From: Cellulomonas sp. PhB143
GTDB lineage: Bacteria > Actinomycetota > Actinomycetes > Actinomycetales > Cellulomonadaceae
DNA: 64,000 bases
Assembly: GCF_003752595.1 (NCBI RefSeq)
Contig: NZ_RKIJ01000002.1
Location: forward strand, 25,036 to 89,035
Direction of reading: 5' to 3'
Shown: positions 41,187 through 49,789 of the stretch, one piece after another
How positions within the stretch are numbered: position 1 is the first letter of the stretch
Layout: every line of letters begins with the position of its first letter
Position numbers and translations under genes: made by a program
Notes under the pieces: model-generated
The model's input: only the letters and a program-made list of their open reading frames with translations
What the model was told of the DNA's origin: nothing
The model's database searches: none

Positions 41187-43943
41187 ATGCCTTCGCGTGG
41201 GACGGATGCCGGCGTGCCCGGAGCCGCAGACCCGCACACCCCCGTCACAGCGGACGAAGCGCCCGAATCACCCACATCGGTCGCGATCTCGGAGCGGTCC
41301 CCGGACCCCGCGCCGGAGCCGGAGCCCCGCGAGCCCCGCGAGGCGCGCACCCGCGTGGTCGACAGCGACGAGCAGCGGGTACGCAACCCGTCGGACGCCC
41401 TGGCGCTCGCCGTCGCGGCCCTGGGCATCGTCGCCGTCCTCCTGCTCACCGTCTTCGCCCACGGCACGACCGCGGGCGTCACCCAGGACGTGCGCGGCTT
41501 CTCCGACCTGCTGGGCCGGCTGCTCGTCTTCCCCGTGGCCGTGCTGCAGCTCGTCGTCATCCTGCTGTGCCCCACCGCCGTGCTCATCGAGCTCGGCGTC
41601 CGCCGCCTCGGCCGGCAGGTCGTCGAGTCGATCGTCGCCGCGACGGTGAGCTTCGGCGTCGGCGCCGCGGTCCTGTGGGCGATCGAGTCCTGGGGAAGCC
41701 CCGGGCTGATCGCCGACCTGACGGTGGGCTCGGGCGCCGACGCGCACATCAGCATCCCGCTGTACGCCGTGGCGCTCTCCGCGCTGCTCACCGTCGCCGG
41801 GCCCCGCACCCGTCGTCGCAGCGTCGCCTGGTCGTGGAACCTGCTGGCGCTCACGCTGCTCGTGCTCGTCATCACCAGCCTGCTCTCCCTGCCCGGCGTG
41901 TTCGTCGCCCTGCTGCTCGGGCGCGTCGTCGGCTTCGGCGTGCGCTACGCCTCGGGGGTCCGCTCCGAGCGGGCCTACGGGTCCGCGCTCGCCGAGGCCG
42001 TCCGCCGGGCCGGCTTCACGCCGTCGGCCGTCGTCCGCGTCCGGGACCTGCGCTCGGACGCCGACCGCCACGAGGCGGAGACGGACATCGTCGTGCGCAT
42101 CGACCAGCACGGCGAGGAGATGGACCGCCGCCACGTCGAGCCCGTCGCGCGCGACGGCGAGGAGCACCCGCTCACGCTGACGGAGGACGCCTCCCTCGAC
42201 CCCGACCTGCTGCCCGAGGACCGCCGCGACGACCCGGGCGACACCACGTCGTCCGACCCCTCGGCCGTGGCACTGACCCGCTCCGGCGACACCCGCGTCT
42301 ACGCGCTGTTCACGCGCTTCGGGGTGCGGCGCGACGTCGTCGTCCTCGACGGCGACCGCCAGGTCGTCGGTTTCCTCACCCGGCTGTGGCGCACGCTGCG
42401 GCTGCGCGGCATCGGCGGGCGTGCCGCGATCTCGCTGCGCGCCGTCGCCGAGCGCGACGCGCTGCTGTCCTACGCCGCGACCTCCGCCGGGGTCCGGACC
42501 CCCCGCCTGCTCGGCATCGGCGAGGCCGACGACTCGATGGTGCTCGTCCAGGAGCACGCGCGCGGCGCCGTCTCGCTGCGAGACCTGCCACCGGAGCAGC
42601 TCACCGACGAGGTGCTCGGCGAGGCCTGGCGGCAGATCCGCACGGCCCACTCCGCGGGCCTCGCGCACCGCGCCCTGACCTCCGACGTCATGCTCGTCAA
42701 CCCGCACCCCGAGGGGCGACCCGAGGTCTGGCTGACCGCGTGGTCCCAGGGCGACATCGCGTCGTCCGACCTCGCGCGGCGCATGGACATCACCCAGATG
42801 GTGGCGCTGCTCGCGCTGCGCGTCGGCGCCGAGCGCGCGGTCGCGTCCGCCGTCGAGGTGCTGCCCGACGAGGACATGGCCGCGATCGGCCCCCTGCTGC
42901 AGCCGATCGCCCTGCCCCGCTCCACGCGCGACGAGATCCGCAAGAACAAGGACCTCCTCGCGGACCTGCGCGCGGCCCTCGTCGACCGGCTCCCCGAGGC
43001 CGTCGTGGAGCCGGAGCGGATCACCCGGTTCGGCGCCCGCACGGTCATCATGTTCACGCTCGGCATCGTCGCGGCGTTCGTGGTGCTCGGCTCGATCCGC
43101 CTCGACGAGATCACCGAGGCGCTCTCGCAGGCGAACCCCTGGTGGGCGCTCGCGGCGTTCGGCCTCGGGCTCTTCACGTGGATCGGCTCGGCGATGAGCT
43201 TCATCGCGTTCTCGCCCGTGAAGCTGCCGTGGTCGCGGGCCATCTACACCCAGGCGGCCGGGTCCTTCGTCGCCCTCGCGGCTCCCGCCGGCGTCGGCGC
43301 GGCCGCCCTGAACCTGCAGATGCTCACCCGCCGCAAGGTCAAGACGCCGCTCGCGGTCGCGACGGTCGCCGTCGTGCAGGTCTCGCAGTTCGTGGTGACG
43401 ATCCTGCTCCTGCTCGTCCTGTCGGTGTTCACGGGCGAGGGCGGCCTCGTCCAGCTGCCCTCGGGCACCGTGCTCGTGGTGATCGGCGCCGTGCTCCTCG
43501 CGGTGGTCGCCGTGATGCTCGTGCCGAAGGTGCGCGACTGGGCGATGAAGCGGATCCGCCCGACGCTGCAGCAGGTGTGGCCGCGGCTCAGCGCGATCCT
43601 CGGCCAGCCGTGGCGCCTCGCGCTCGGCGTCGCCGGCAACGTCATCCTCACGCTCAGCTACGTGCTCGCGTTCGACGCCGCGCTGGTCGCGTTCGGCCAG
43701 CACCTCACGCTGATCGACGCCTCGCTGATCTACCTCGTCGGCAACGCCGCCGGTGCCGCGGTGCCGGTCCCGGGCGGCATCGGCGCGATCGAGTTCGCGC
43801 TCACCACGGGCCTGACCGCGGCCGGCATCCCGCTGGGCGTCGCGACCGCCGTCACGGCCGTCTTCCGCGTCGCGACGTACTGGGGCCGCATCCCGTTCGG
43901 CTGGGTCGCGATGCGCTACCTGCAGCGCAAGGGCGACCTGTAG
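41187..43943 (+). CDS. Large membrane protein: N-terminal helices, pseudokinase-like domain and MprF-type flippase-like domain
   Basis: A 918-residue protein. After an acidic disordered start (1-65) come about six membrane helices (70-260). A soluble kinase-like domain follows (about 370-600), with an alpha-C-like ERDALL and a catalytic-loop-like HRALTSDVMLVN around residue 494. HRD is HRA, and DFG is replaced by AWSQGD, so catalysis looks lost. The C-terminal third (about 620-905) is the lysylphosphatidylglycerol synthase/UPF0104 membrane domain (PF03706): SFVALAAPAGVGAAALNLQ, LIYLVGNAAGAAVPVPGGIGAIE in part (VPVPGGIGAIEFA), ATYWGRIPFGW. Such domains flip lipids or belong to polyprenol-linked glycan systems. 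There is no synthase domain, so Lys-PG synthesis is not implied. Confidence 0.8.
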   Translation: MPSRGTDAGVPGAADPHTPVTADEAPESPTSVAISERSPDPAPEPEPREPREARTRVVDSDEQRVRNPSDALALAVAALGIVAVLLLTVFAHGTTAGVTQDVRGFSDLLGRLLVFPVAVLQLVVILLCPTAVLIELGVRRLGRQVVESIVAATVSFGVGAAVLWAIESWGSPGLIADLTVGSGADAHISIPLYAVALSALLTVAGPRTRRRSVAWSWNLLALTLLVLVITSLLSLPGVFVALLLGRVVGFGVRYASGVRSERAYGSALAEAVRRAGFTPSAVVRVRDLRSDADRHEAETDIVVRIDQHGEEMDRRHVEPVARDGEEHPLTLTEDASLDPDLLPEDRRDDPGDTTSSDPSAVALTRSGDTRVYALFTRFGVRRDVVVLDGDRQVVGFLTRLWRTLRLRGIGGRAAISLRAVAERDALLSYAATSAGVRTPRLLGIGEADDSMVLVQEHARGAVSLRDLPPEQLTDEVLGEAWRQIRTAHSAGLAHRALTSDVMLVNPHPEGRPEVWLTAWSQGDIASSDLARRMDITQMVALLALRVGAERAVASAVEVLPDEDMAAIGPLLQPIALPRSTRDEIRKNKDLLADLRAALVDRLPEAVVEPERITRFGARTVIMFTLGIVAAFVVLGSIRLDEITEALSQANPWWALAAFGLGLFTWIGSAMSFIAFSPVKLPWSRAIYTQAAGSFVALAAPAGVGAAALNLQMLTRRKVKTPLAVATVAVVQVSQFVVTILLLLVLSVFTGEGGLVQLPSGTVLVVIGAVLLAVVAVMLVPKVRDWAMKRIRPTLQQVWPRLSAILGQPWRLALGVAGNVILTLSYVLAFDAALVAFGQHLTLIDASLIYLVGNAAGAAVPVPGGIGAIEFALTTGLTAAGIPLGVATAVTAVFRVATYWGRIPFGWVAMRYLQRKGDL

Positions 43944-43986
43944 CCGCCTGGCTCTCGTGCCTCCCGCCGCCTCGGCCCGCTCCTCC

Positions 43987-44056
43987 GTGAGTTCGACCCG
44001 CACGCGCGAGGTCGACCCCGCCGGCATCGAACTCGCGCCGCGGCATCGACCTCGGC
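43987..44056. repeat. Second locus of palindromic repeat family B
   Basis: GTGAGTTCGACC, CGCGAGGTCGACC, GGCATCGAACTCGCG and CGGCATCGACCTCGG follow one another within 70 bp. They share the GCGAG(G/T)TCGA-GC and GCATCGAACTCGCG cores of the element at 18004-18076, but with looser pairing. Confidence 0.65.
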
Positions 44057-44095
44057 ACGGGCCGAGGCCCGGTGCGCAGCCGTCGCGCGCGTCCA

Positions 44096-44209
44096 ACCTG
44101 TCAGACCCTCGCTCCGCTATGGCGGGGCCGGAGTCTGACAACCCGCGGCGCGTCGCACCTGTCAGACCCTCGCTCCGCTATGGCGGGGCCGGAGTCTGAC
44201 AACCCGCGG
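44096..44209. repeat. Tandem duplication of a 53-bp hairpin (repeat family D)
   Basis: Two identical 53-bp copies (44096-44148 and 44157-44209), each starting ACCTGTCAGACCCTCGCTCC and ending AACCCGCGG, are separated by 8 bp. Each forms a hairpin with GTCAGAC/GTCTGAC at the base and CTCCGC/GCGGGG-type pairing above a TAT loop. Copy 2 overlaps the 3' end of the kinase gene at 44178 and supplies its stop codon. Confidence 0.85.
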
Positions 44210-44816
44210 AGAGGACGCGGTCCGGCGCCGTCGCCCACGGGCGCGCCGCCACGACCGGCACACCGCACTCCCGCGCCTCCGCCGCGACCCACGCGCCGTA
44301 CGCCGCGGCCAGCCGCGCGCTGTCGGCGTGCCACGCCTCGACCCGCGCGCCGCCGCGCCGGACCGACATGGCCCCCGCCAGGGCCTCGTCGTCGGGCTCG
44401 TGGACGACGACGGCCCGCACCCTCGCCCCGGCCGGCGCCCCGCGCTCCACGAGCCCCGCGACGGCGGACGGCAGAAGCCAGGCGCCGTCGACCACGAGGT
44501 CCCGGTCGTCCTCCGCGAGCACGTCCCCGACGACCGCGCCGAGCCGGGCGCAGACCAGCCCCGACGCCGCGACGTGCCGCGCCAGCTGCTCGTCCGGACC
44601 GCGCCCCCGTGCACGCAGCATCCCGTCGACGTCGAGCACGTCCCGCTCGGGGCTCCCGGCCGGCGCGGCCGCGAGCATCGCCTGCCAGACGTCGTCGAGC
44701 TCGAGCCGCCGCGCGCCGGACCGGGCGGCGAGGGCCGCGGCGACCGTCGACTTGCCCGTGCCGGCGCCCCCGCCGAGCAGCAGCACGCGGCGAGGGGGCG
44801 CCGTCGTCGGCCTCAC
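44178..44816 (-). CDS. P-loop kinase-like protein (AAA_33/zeta-toxin-like nucleotide kinase fold)
   Basis: A 212-residue ATP-binding protein. Walker A GGGAGTGKST is near the N terminus; ELDDVWQAM holds the acidic residue seen in small-molecule kinases of this fold; DRDLVVDGAWLLPS is a Walker B-like strand; SVRRGGARVEAWHADSARLA may be the lid. This resembles the AAA_33/cytidylate-type kinases that phosphorylate sugars or nucleosides; the substrate is unknown. The GTG start overlaps the stop of the CurA-like gene (GTGA). The final nine residues (AGCQTPAPP) and the stop come from repeat family D. Confidence 0.78.
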   Translation of the reverse strand: MRPTTAPPRRVLLLGGGAGTGKSTVAAALAARSGARRLELDDVWQAMLAAAPAGSPERDVLDVDGMLRARGRGPDEQLARHVAASGLVCARLGAVVGDVLAEDDRDLVVDGAWLLPSAVAGLVERGAPAGARVRAVVVHEPDDEALAGAMSVRRGGARVEAWHADSARLAAAYGAWVAAEARECGVPVVAARPWATAPDRVLSAGCQTPAPP

Positions 44817-45835
44817 GCCGTGCGGACCACCATCTTGCCCGTGTTGTCGCCGTCGAAGAGCCCGAGGAACGCGTCCACGAAGGCGCCGACGTCGTCCCGC
44901 GCGTCGACGACCGTCTCGTCGTGCATCACGTCGCCCGCGGCGAGCCACGGGCCCATCGCCGCGGCGAACTCGGCCGCGTGGTCCAGGTACGCCGGCAGCG
45001 TGAAGCCCTTCAGCGTCAGGCTCTTGGTGACGACGTTCGACAGGTTGTCCGGTCCGGGAGCACGCTTGGTGTCGTTGTACTGCGCGATCGCCCCGCACAG
45101 CGCGGCGCGCCCGTCGGTGCTCAGCACGTCGAGCGCGGCCTCGAGGTGCTCGCCGCCGACGTTGTCGAAGTAGACGTCCACCCCGTCCGGGACGAGCGCC
45201 GGCAGCTGCTCGCGCACGGGGGCCGCCTTGTAGTCGAGCCCGGCGTCGAACCCGTAGCGGGACGTGAGGCGCTCCACCTTCTCGGGCGAGCCGGCGCTCC
45301 CGACGACGCGGCTCGCGCCGAGGAGCCGGGCGATCTGGCCCGCGGCGCTGCCCACGGCCCCGGCGGCGCCCGAGACGAACACCACGTCGCCCTCGCGCAG
45401 GCCCGCGATCACGCGGAGCCCGACCCACGCGGTCAGCCCCGTCATGCCGAGGATGCCCAGGTGGGCCGAGAGCGGGACGCCCGGCACCTCCTCGACCGTC
45501 CGGAACTGGTCCGCGGGCGCCTGCGCGACGTCGCGCCAGCCCAGCTGGTGCAGGACGACGTCGCCCACCGACAGGGCGTCGGCGCGGGACTCGACGACGT
45601 GCCCGACGGCGCCGCCCGTGAGCGGCTCGTCCAGGCCGAAGGGCGGGACGTAGGACTTGACGTCGTTCATCCGCCCGCGCATGTACGGGTCGACGGAGCA
45701 GAAGTCGTTGACGACGCGGACCTCGCCGTCGGCGAGGGGCGAGAGCTCGACGCTCTCGACGCGGAAGTTCTCGGCGGTCGGTCGCCCGTGGGGACGCGAG
45801 GCGAGCAGGACGCGGGTGCTTGTCGTGGTGGCCAT
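44813..45835 (-). CDS. NADP-dependent oxidoreductase of the CurA/leukotriene B4 dehydrogenase (MDR) family
   Basis: A 340-residue zinc-free medium-chain reductase that typically reduces alpha,beta-unsaturated ketones or aldehydes with NADPH. Landmarks are VLLASRPHGRPTAENFRV at the start, DPYMRGRMND, GMTGLTAWVGL, the NADPH motif VSGAAGAVGSAAGQIARLLG (AAGAVGSAAG core), DVYFDNVGGEHLEAAL and ICGAIAQYN-like LCGAIAQYNDTK. ATG 45835 is used although GGAGG touches it; an upstream GTG at 45853 would add six residues. It is coupled to the kinase gene downstream. Confidence 0.9.
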   Translation of the reverse strand: MATTTSTRVLLASRPHGRPTAENFRVESVELSPLADGEVRVVNDFCSVDPYMRGRMNDVKSYVPPFGLDEPLTGGAVGHVVESRADALSVGDVVLHQLGWRDVAQAPADQFRTVEEVPGVPLSAHLGILGMTGLTAWVGLRVIAGLREGDVVFVSGAAGAVGSAAGQIARLLGASRVVGSAGSPEKVERLTSRYGFDAGLDYKAAPVREQLPALVPDGVDVYFDNVGGEHLEAALDVLSTDGRAALCGAIAQYNDTKRAPGPDNLSNVVTKSLTLKGFTLPAYLDHAAEFAAAMGPWLAAGDVMHDETVVDARDDVGAFVDAFLGLFDGDNTGKMVVRTA

Positions 45836-45865
45836 CCTCCGACGGTGCCACACCTGCAGACACGA

Positions 45866-45900
45866 CGGGACCCGGGGGCGACGAGCGCTCCCGGGTCCCG
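45866..45900 (-). terminator. Hairpin downstream of the HU gene
   Basis: CGGGACCCGGG (45866-45876) pairs perfectly with CCCGGGTCCCG (45890-45900) across a 13-base loop. It begins 32 bp after the hup stop and ends before the reductase gene. There is no clear U-run, as is usual for actinobacterial terminators. Confidence 0.7.
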
Positions 45901-45932
45901 GTACGGCGGCGCGCGTCAGCGCACCGCGGACG

Positions 45933-46214
45933 TCACTTCTGGACGGCCTTCTTCAGCACGGAGCCCGCGCTGACCTTCACGCCGAAGCCCGCGGGGATGG
46001 CGATCTCCTCGCCGGTGCGGGGGTTGCGGCCGGTGCGAGCGGCACGCTCGACACGCTCGACGGACAGCAGGCCGGTGACCTTGACCGCCTCGCCCTTGCC
46101 GAGCGACTCGACCAGGACGTCCTGGAGAGCGTTGACGGCCTTCTCGGCGTCGGCCTTCGTCAGCTCCGCCTTCTCGGCGATGGCGGAGACCAGATCGGAC
46201 TTGTTGAGCGCCAT
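45933..46214 (-). CDS. hup: HU-family nucleoid-associated protein
   Basis: A 93-residue DNA-bending protein of the HU/IHF fold. It begins MALNKSDLVSAIAEKAELTK, and the beta-arm carries the HU signature GRNPRTGEEIAIPA with the DNA-intercalating Pro. It ends with KVSAGSVLKKAVQK. It has no Lys-rich C-terminal tail, unlike mycobacterial HupB. GAGAGGA precedes the ATG at 46214; an upstream in-frame extension to 46307 is rejected. It is monocistronic, with a hairpin terminator downstream. Confidence 0.97.
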   Translation of the reverse strand: MALNKSDLVSAIAEKAELTKADAEKAVNALQDVLVESLGKGEAVKVTGLLSVERVERAARTGRNPRTGEEIAIPAGFGVKVSAGSVLKKAVQK

Positions 46215-46325
46215 GGGGTTCCTCTCTCGATCACGCTGTCGTGGGCGGATGCCCTCGTGCGTCGGCACAACTGTGGCACGGTTCCCGGCGAGATTCGGCC
46301 TGAACACAGGGTTTCGGCGCGGTTC

Positions 46326-46342
46326 GGGCGTGATTTACGCCC
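46326..46342. promoter_or_regulatory. Dyad GGGCGT-GATTT-ACGCCC between the GNAT and hup genes
   Basis: A perfect 6-bp dyad lies 31 bp after the stop of the acetyltransferase gene and 112 bp before hup. It could end the polysaccharide operon transcript or control hup; the sequence does not decide. Confidence 0.4.
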
Positions 46343-46373
46343 TCAGAGGACAACTCGCCGGGCGCCGGGGGCC

Positions 46374-46940
46374 TCAGAGCGCGCGGGCCATCTCGATCTC
46401 GGGCCCGATGCTGCCGTCGACGGTCGTGCCCGTCGGGGCGAACCCGGCGCGGCGGTAGGCGCCCTGGGCACGCGGGTTGTCCGCGTGGACGTACAGGCGG
46501 GCCCGGTCCAGGCCGCGGGTCTCCGCCCAGGCCAGCGCCTCGGCGAGCAGGCGGTCGATCACGCCGGCACCGCGGTGCCCGGGTGCCACGTAGACGCCGA
46601 CGACGTGCCCCGCCGCCCGCTCGATCGTGCGGCCCTCGAAGTCGCGGCCCCCCACGGTCTCCACGAGGACGACGACGGTGCCCACCCAGGTCCCGGTCGC
46701 CTCCCCGCCGTCCGCGCCGCCGGCCACAGCGACGAGCTGGCGCGACGCGGCGTCGGGCCCGGCATCGGCGGACGAGCCCGCGGCGCGGTCGCGCCAGAAG
46801 GCGTCGGGGTGCGCGAGCCCCTGCTCGTACGACTCCAGGAAGGCGAGCGGGGCGGCCTCGTCCTGGAGGGCCTCCAGGCGCAGCGCGCGCACCTGGCGCC
46901 ACTCGTCGGCACGGACGGGTCGGACGGTGTAGTCGGTCAC
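46374..46940 (-). CDS. GNAT-family N-acetyltransferase
   Basis: A 188-residue acetyl-CoA-dependent acetyltransferase. The acetyl-CoA motif A is VVGVYVAPGHRGAGVIDRLL (pyrophosphate loop HRGAG). It is followed by LYVHADNPRAQGAYRRAGF, the standard motif B. The N-terminal half (TVRPVRADEWRQVRALRLEAL) and the FWRDRAAG segment recall acetyltransferases that act on small amines or protein N termini. The GTG start overlaps the stop of the GT2 gene. Its place as last gene of a sugar operon hints at modification of a sugar or glycan, which is inference. Confidence 0.88.
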   Translation of the reverse strand: MTDYTVRPVRADEWRQVRALRLEALQDEAAPLAFLESYEQGLAHPDAFWRDRAAGSSADAGPDAASRQLVAVAGGADGGEATGTWVGTVVVLVETVGGRDFEGRTIERAAGHVVGVYVAPGHRGAGVIDRLLAEALAWAETRGLDRARLYVHADNPRAQGAYRRAGFAPTGTTVDGSIGPEIEMARAL

Positions 46941-48388
46941 CGCGGCATCGTAGCGCCGGCGCCCTGCGCGCCCGCCGCGCCGTCGGCACCCGGGCCGCCC
47001 TCGTCGTCGGGCGTCTCGTCGGGCAGGTTCGCGTCGAGCGGCTCGCGGTCGGTCTTGGTCCACCCCCGCCGCCCCGTGAGCTCGCGCAGGAGAGAGACGG
47101 CGACGACCGGCCACAGCACCCAGGTGTAGAGCATGTAGGGGAAGAGGCCGAAGATGGAGCGCATGAAGCGGTGCCGCCCGGGCTCCGAGGTCATCAGCAG
47201 CGTCAGGAAGCTCGGCACGATCGTCAGCGTGCCGAAGAACACGAGCGAGGGCCACCACCCGGACACGAACGACACGTCGCCGAACAGCCAGAAGCACAGG
47301 GACAGCACCAGCCCGGCGCCCATGAGCATCTGCAGCAGCGGCATCACCAGGTAGACGAGGTGGTCGAGCTTCGCGCCGATCGACACGGGCGCGCGCAGCG
47401 CCGGGCGCAGCAGCCCGAACGCCTGCCAGTTGCCCTGCGCCCAGCGGACCCGCTGCTTGAACAGGCGGCGCAGCTGGGTCACGCCCTGCTGGTCGACGCT
47501 GGTCAGCACCGTCTGCCGGCCCCGCCACCCCGCGTGGATCAGGCGCACGCCGATGTCCTGGTCCTCCGTGAGCCGGTCCCGCCAGGGCCCTCGCTCGACG
47601 CCGAGGGGCAGCTTGTCCGTGGCGACGACGTCGTCGAGGGCGGCGAGCCGGATGTACTGCCCGTTGCCGCCCATGTTCGCCGTGCCCCAGGCGGAGCGGC
47701 CGAGCTGGTAGACGTAGGCCATCACGCCGAACTCCACGTCCTGGCCCCAGGTCAGGTAGTGGCGGCGGTTGTAGATGCGGACCAGCGCCTGCACGCCGCC
47801 GACCCGCTCGTCGGTGAACGCGCCCGCGAGGTTGTGCGGCGCGTCGGGCGGGATGCGCCCGTCCGCGTCGACGACGCCCACGACGACCTGCGTCGTCGGC
47901 CACCCGGCGTACCTCCCCGCCAGGACGCGGGAGTGCACGAAGTCCCACGCGTCGTCGAGGCCGGCGGACTTGCCGACGCGCGCGTTCGGCAGCTCGCGGC
48001 GCAGCACCTGCAGCTCGGGGACCTGCGCCTGCAGGCGGGCGAGGACCTCGGGCGTGCCGTCGTCGGACCCGTCGTCGATGACGACGATCACCTTGTGGGT
48101 GGCCTCGACGGCCACGAGGCGGCTCACGCTGTCGGCGATCGTCACCTCCTCGTTGAGGGCGGGGACCACGAAGACCCACAGGTACTCCCCCTCGTGGGCG
48201 ACCTCGACCGCCTCGCGCTGGCGGCGGCGCTCCAGCCAGGCGCGCACCACGAGCCACACGATCATCACGACCGTGACGACCGTGAGCGCGAGCAGGAACC
48301 ACATGAGCACCTGCACGGCGACCGGCATCCCCCGGTAGGGGTCCCACCAGGGGCCCGCCGTGGCGGACGCGCCCGCGGCGAGGGTCAT
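46937..48388 (-). CDS. Processive family 2 glycosyltransferase (membrane polysaccharide synthase)
   Basis: A 483-residue enzyme of the BcsA/PgaC/hyaluronan synthase group. An N-terminal membrane helix (VLMWFLLALTVVTVVMIVW) precedes the GT-A domain: FVVPALNEE, VVIDDGSDDGT, VVDADGR (DxD), LTEDQDIG (catalytic Asp) and FKQRVRWAQGNW (QxxRW). Three or four C-terminal helices would form the export channel. It polymerises a nucleotide-sugar at the inner membrane face. The partner WecB upstream suggests UDP-ManNAc or UDP-GlcNAc as substrate. It overlaps both neighbours by four bases. Confidence 0.92.
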   Translation of the reverse strand: MTLAAGASATAGPWWDPYRGMPVAVQVLMWFLLALTVVTVVMIVWLVVRAWLERRRQREAVEVAHEGEYLWVFVVPALNEEVTIADSVSRLVAVEATHKVIVVIDDGSDDGTPEVLARLQAQVPELQVLRRELPNARVGKSAGLDDAWDFVHSRVLAGRYAGWPTTQVVVGVVDADGRIPPDAPHNLAGAFTDERVGGVQALVRIYNRRHYLTWGQDVEFGVMAYVYQLGRSAWGTANMGGNGQYIRLAALDDVVATDKLPLGVERGPWRDRLTEDQDIGVRLIHAGWRGRQTVLTSVDQQGVTQLRRLFKQRVRWAQGNWQAFGLLRPALRAPVSIGAKLDHLVYLVMPLLQMLMGAGLVLSLCFWLFGDVSFVSGWWPSLVFFGTLTIVPSFLTLLMTSEPGRHRFMRSIFGLFPYMLYTWVLWPVVAVSLLRELTGRRGWTKTDREPLDANLPDETPDDEGGPGADGAAGAQGAGATMPR

Positions 48389-49773
48389 CGCGCCTCCGCA
48401 GCCCCGTGCGGGGCGTCCGCGGTCTCCGCGGTGTTCGGCACGATCGGCATGCCCTCGATGTCGTGCACGGCGTGGTCGGTGCGCACGCCCTCGCGGACGT
48501 AGGTGGGGCCGTCGATGGCGTCGGTGCGGCGGAAGCCCGCCCACTCCAGGACGTCCGCGCGGATGAAGCCGGGTCCCTCGCTGCGCGGCACCGGGCTGTT
48601 GAACACGAGGTGCTCGATCGCGTCGACGATGCGCTCGGACGCATGCCCGTCGCCGTACGGGTTCGGCTGGCGGGAGAACGCGTCGCGGGCCTCCTGGTCG
48701 TCGAGGATGCGCGACGCGGAGGCGACGATCCGCTCCGGGTCGATGCCCACGAGCTCGAGGGTGCCGGCCTCGACGCCCTCGCCGCGCTCCGTCGTCGTCC
48801 GCGCGACCAGCACGGGCACGCCGAACGCGGGCGCCTCCTCCTGGATGCCGCCGGAGTCGGTGATCACGAGGTACGAGCGGGCCAGCAGGCGGGCGAACGG
48901 GCGGTACTCCATCGGCTCCGTGAGGGTCACCGTGGGCACCGCGGAGAGCTCGTCGCGCATCACCTGCGCGACGACGGGGTTCGGGTGGACCGGGACGACG
49001 AACCGCACGTCGGGGTACGCGTTCGCGAGGCGGTGCACGGCCGAGGCGACCCCGGCGATGCCCTCGGCCCAGTTCTCGCGGCGGTGGGCGGTGACGGTGA
49101 CCACGCGGGTCGTCGTGTCGTCCTCGAGCCACGCGAGCTCGGGGCGGCCGTACGGCTCCTCGCGGGCCGCGGCGTTCTGCAGCGCGTCGATCCCGGTGTT
49201 GCCGGTGACGTACGTGCGGCCGATGTCCACGCCCTCGCGCACGAGGTTCTGCACGTTGGCGCGGGTCGGCGCCAGGTGGAAGGACGCGATCCGGCCGATG
49301 AGCTGGCGGTTGAGCTCCTCCGGGAACGGCGACAGCGTGGTCCCGGTGCGCAGGCCGGCCTCCACGTGCAGCACGGGGATGCGCAGGTGGAACGCGGTGA
49401 GGGCCGCCGCCGCCGCGCTGGAGGTGTCCCCGTGCACGATGCACATCGCCGGGTAGTGGTCGCGGACCTGGCCGCGGATCGCCTTCGGCGGCGGTCCGTA
49501 GCGGCCGTTGACGAACGCGTCGAGACCGGAGACCACGCTCGACGAGAGCTCGTTCAGGGTGAGGTTCGGCCGTGCGACGTGCAGGTTCGCGGCGATCTCG
49601 CAGCCGGTGGCCGCGAGCGCGTAGTCCACGAGCTCCTGGTGCTGACCGGTCGAGACGACGACGGGCCGCAGGCGGGGGTGCTCCTGCAGCTGCTGGATGA
49701 GCGGCGAGAGCTTGATCGCCTCGGGCCGCGTGCCGAGCACGACGAGGACCTCAGGGCTGACGGGAAGCGGCAT
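48385..49773 (-). CDS. wecB: UDP-N-acetylglucosamine 2-epimerase (non-hydrolysing)
   Basis: Interconverts UDP-GlcNAc and UDP-ManNAc. The core (about 8-380) has the family start VLVVLGTRPEAIKLSPL, the IVHGDTSS and HVEAGLRTG motifs, SPFPEELNRQLIGRIASFH in part, TAHRRENW and ITDSGGIQEEAPAFGVP. At 462 aa it is about 80 residues longer than usual because of a C-terminal tail (ADVLEWAGFRRTDAIDG onward) of unknown role. It is the first gene of the epimerase-GT2-GNAT operon. AAGGTAG precedes the ATG, and a near-perfect palindrome sits at the promoter (49801-49815). Confidence 0.94.
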   Translation of the reverse strand: MPLPVSPEVLVVLGTRPEAIKLSPLIQQLQEHPRLRPVVVSTGQHQELVDYALAATGCEIAANLHVARPNLTLNELSSSVVSGLDAFVNGRYGPPPKAIRGQVRDHYPAMCIVHGDTSSAAAAALTAFHLRIPVLHVEAGLRTGTTLSPFPEELNRQLIGRIASFHLAPTRANVQNLVREGVDIGRTYVTGNTGIDALQNAAAREEPYGRPELAWLEDDTTTRVVTVTAHRRENWAEGIAGVASAVHRLANAYPDVRFVVPVHPNPVVAQVMRDELSAVPTVTLTEPMEYRPFARLLARSYLVITDSGGIQEEAPAFGVPVLVARTTTERGEGVEAGTLELVGIDPERIVASASRILDDQEARDAFSRQPNPYGDGHASERIVDAIEHLVFNSPVPRSEGPGFIRADVLEWAGFRRTDAIDGPTYVREGVRTDHAVHDIEGMPIVPNTAETADAPHGAAEAR

Positions 49774-49789
49774 GACATCTACCTTCGTT

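Noticed and set aside
44096..44209. Tandem tRNA genes or integron attC sites
   Set aside because: Each 53-bp unit is too short for tRNA, lacks T-loop GTTCRA-type sequence, and there is no integrase.
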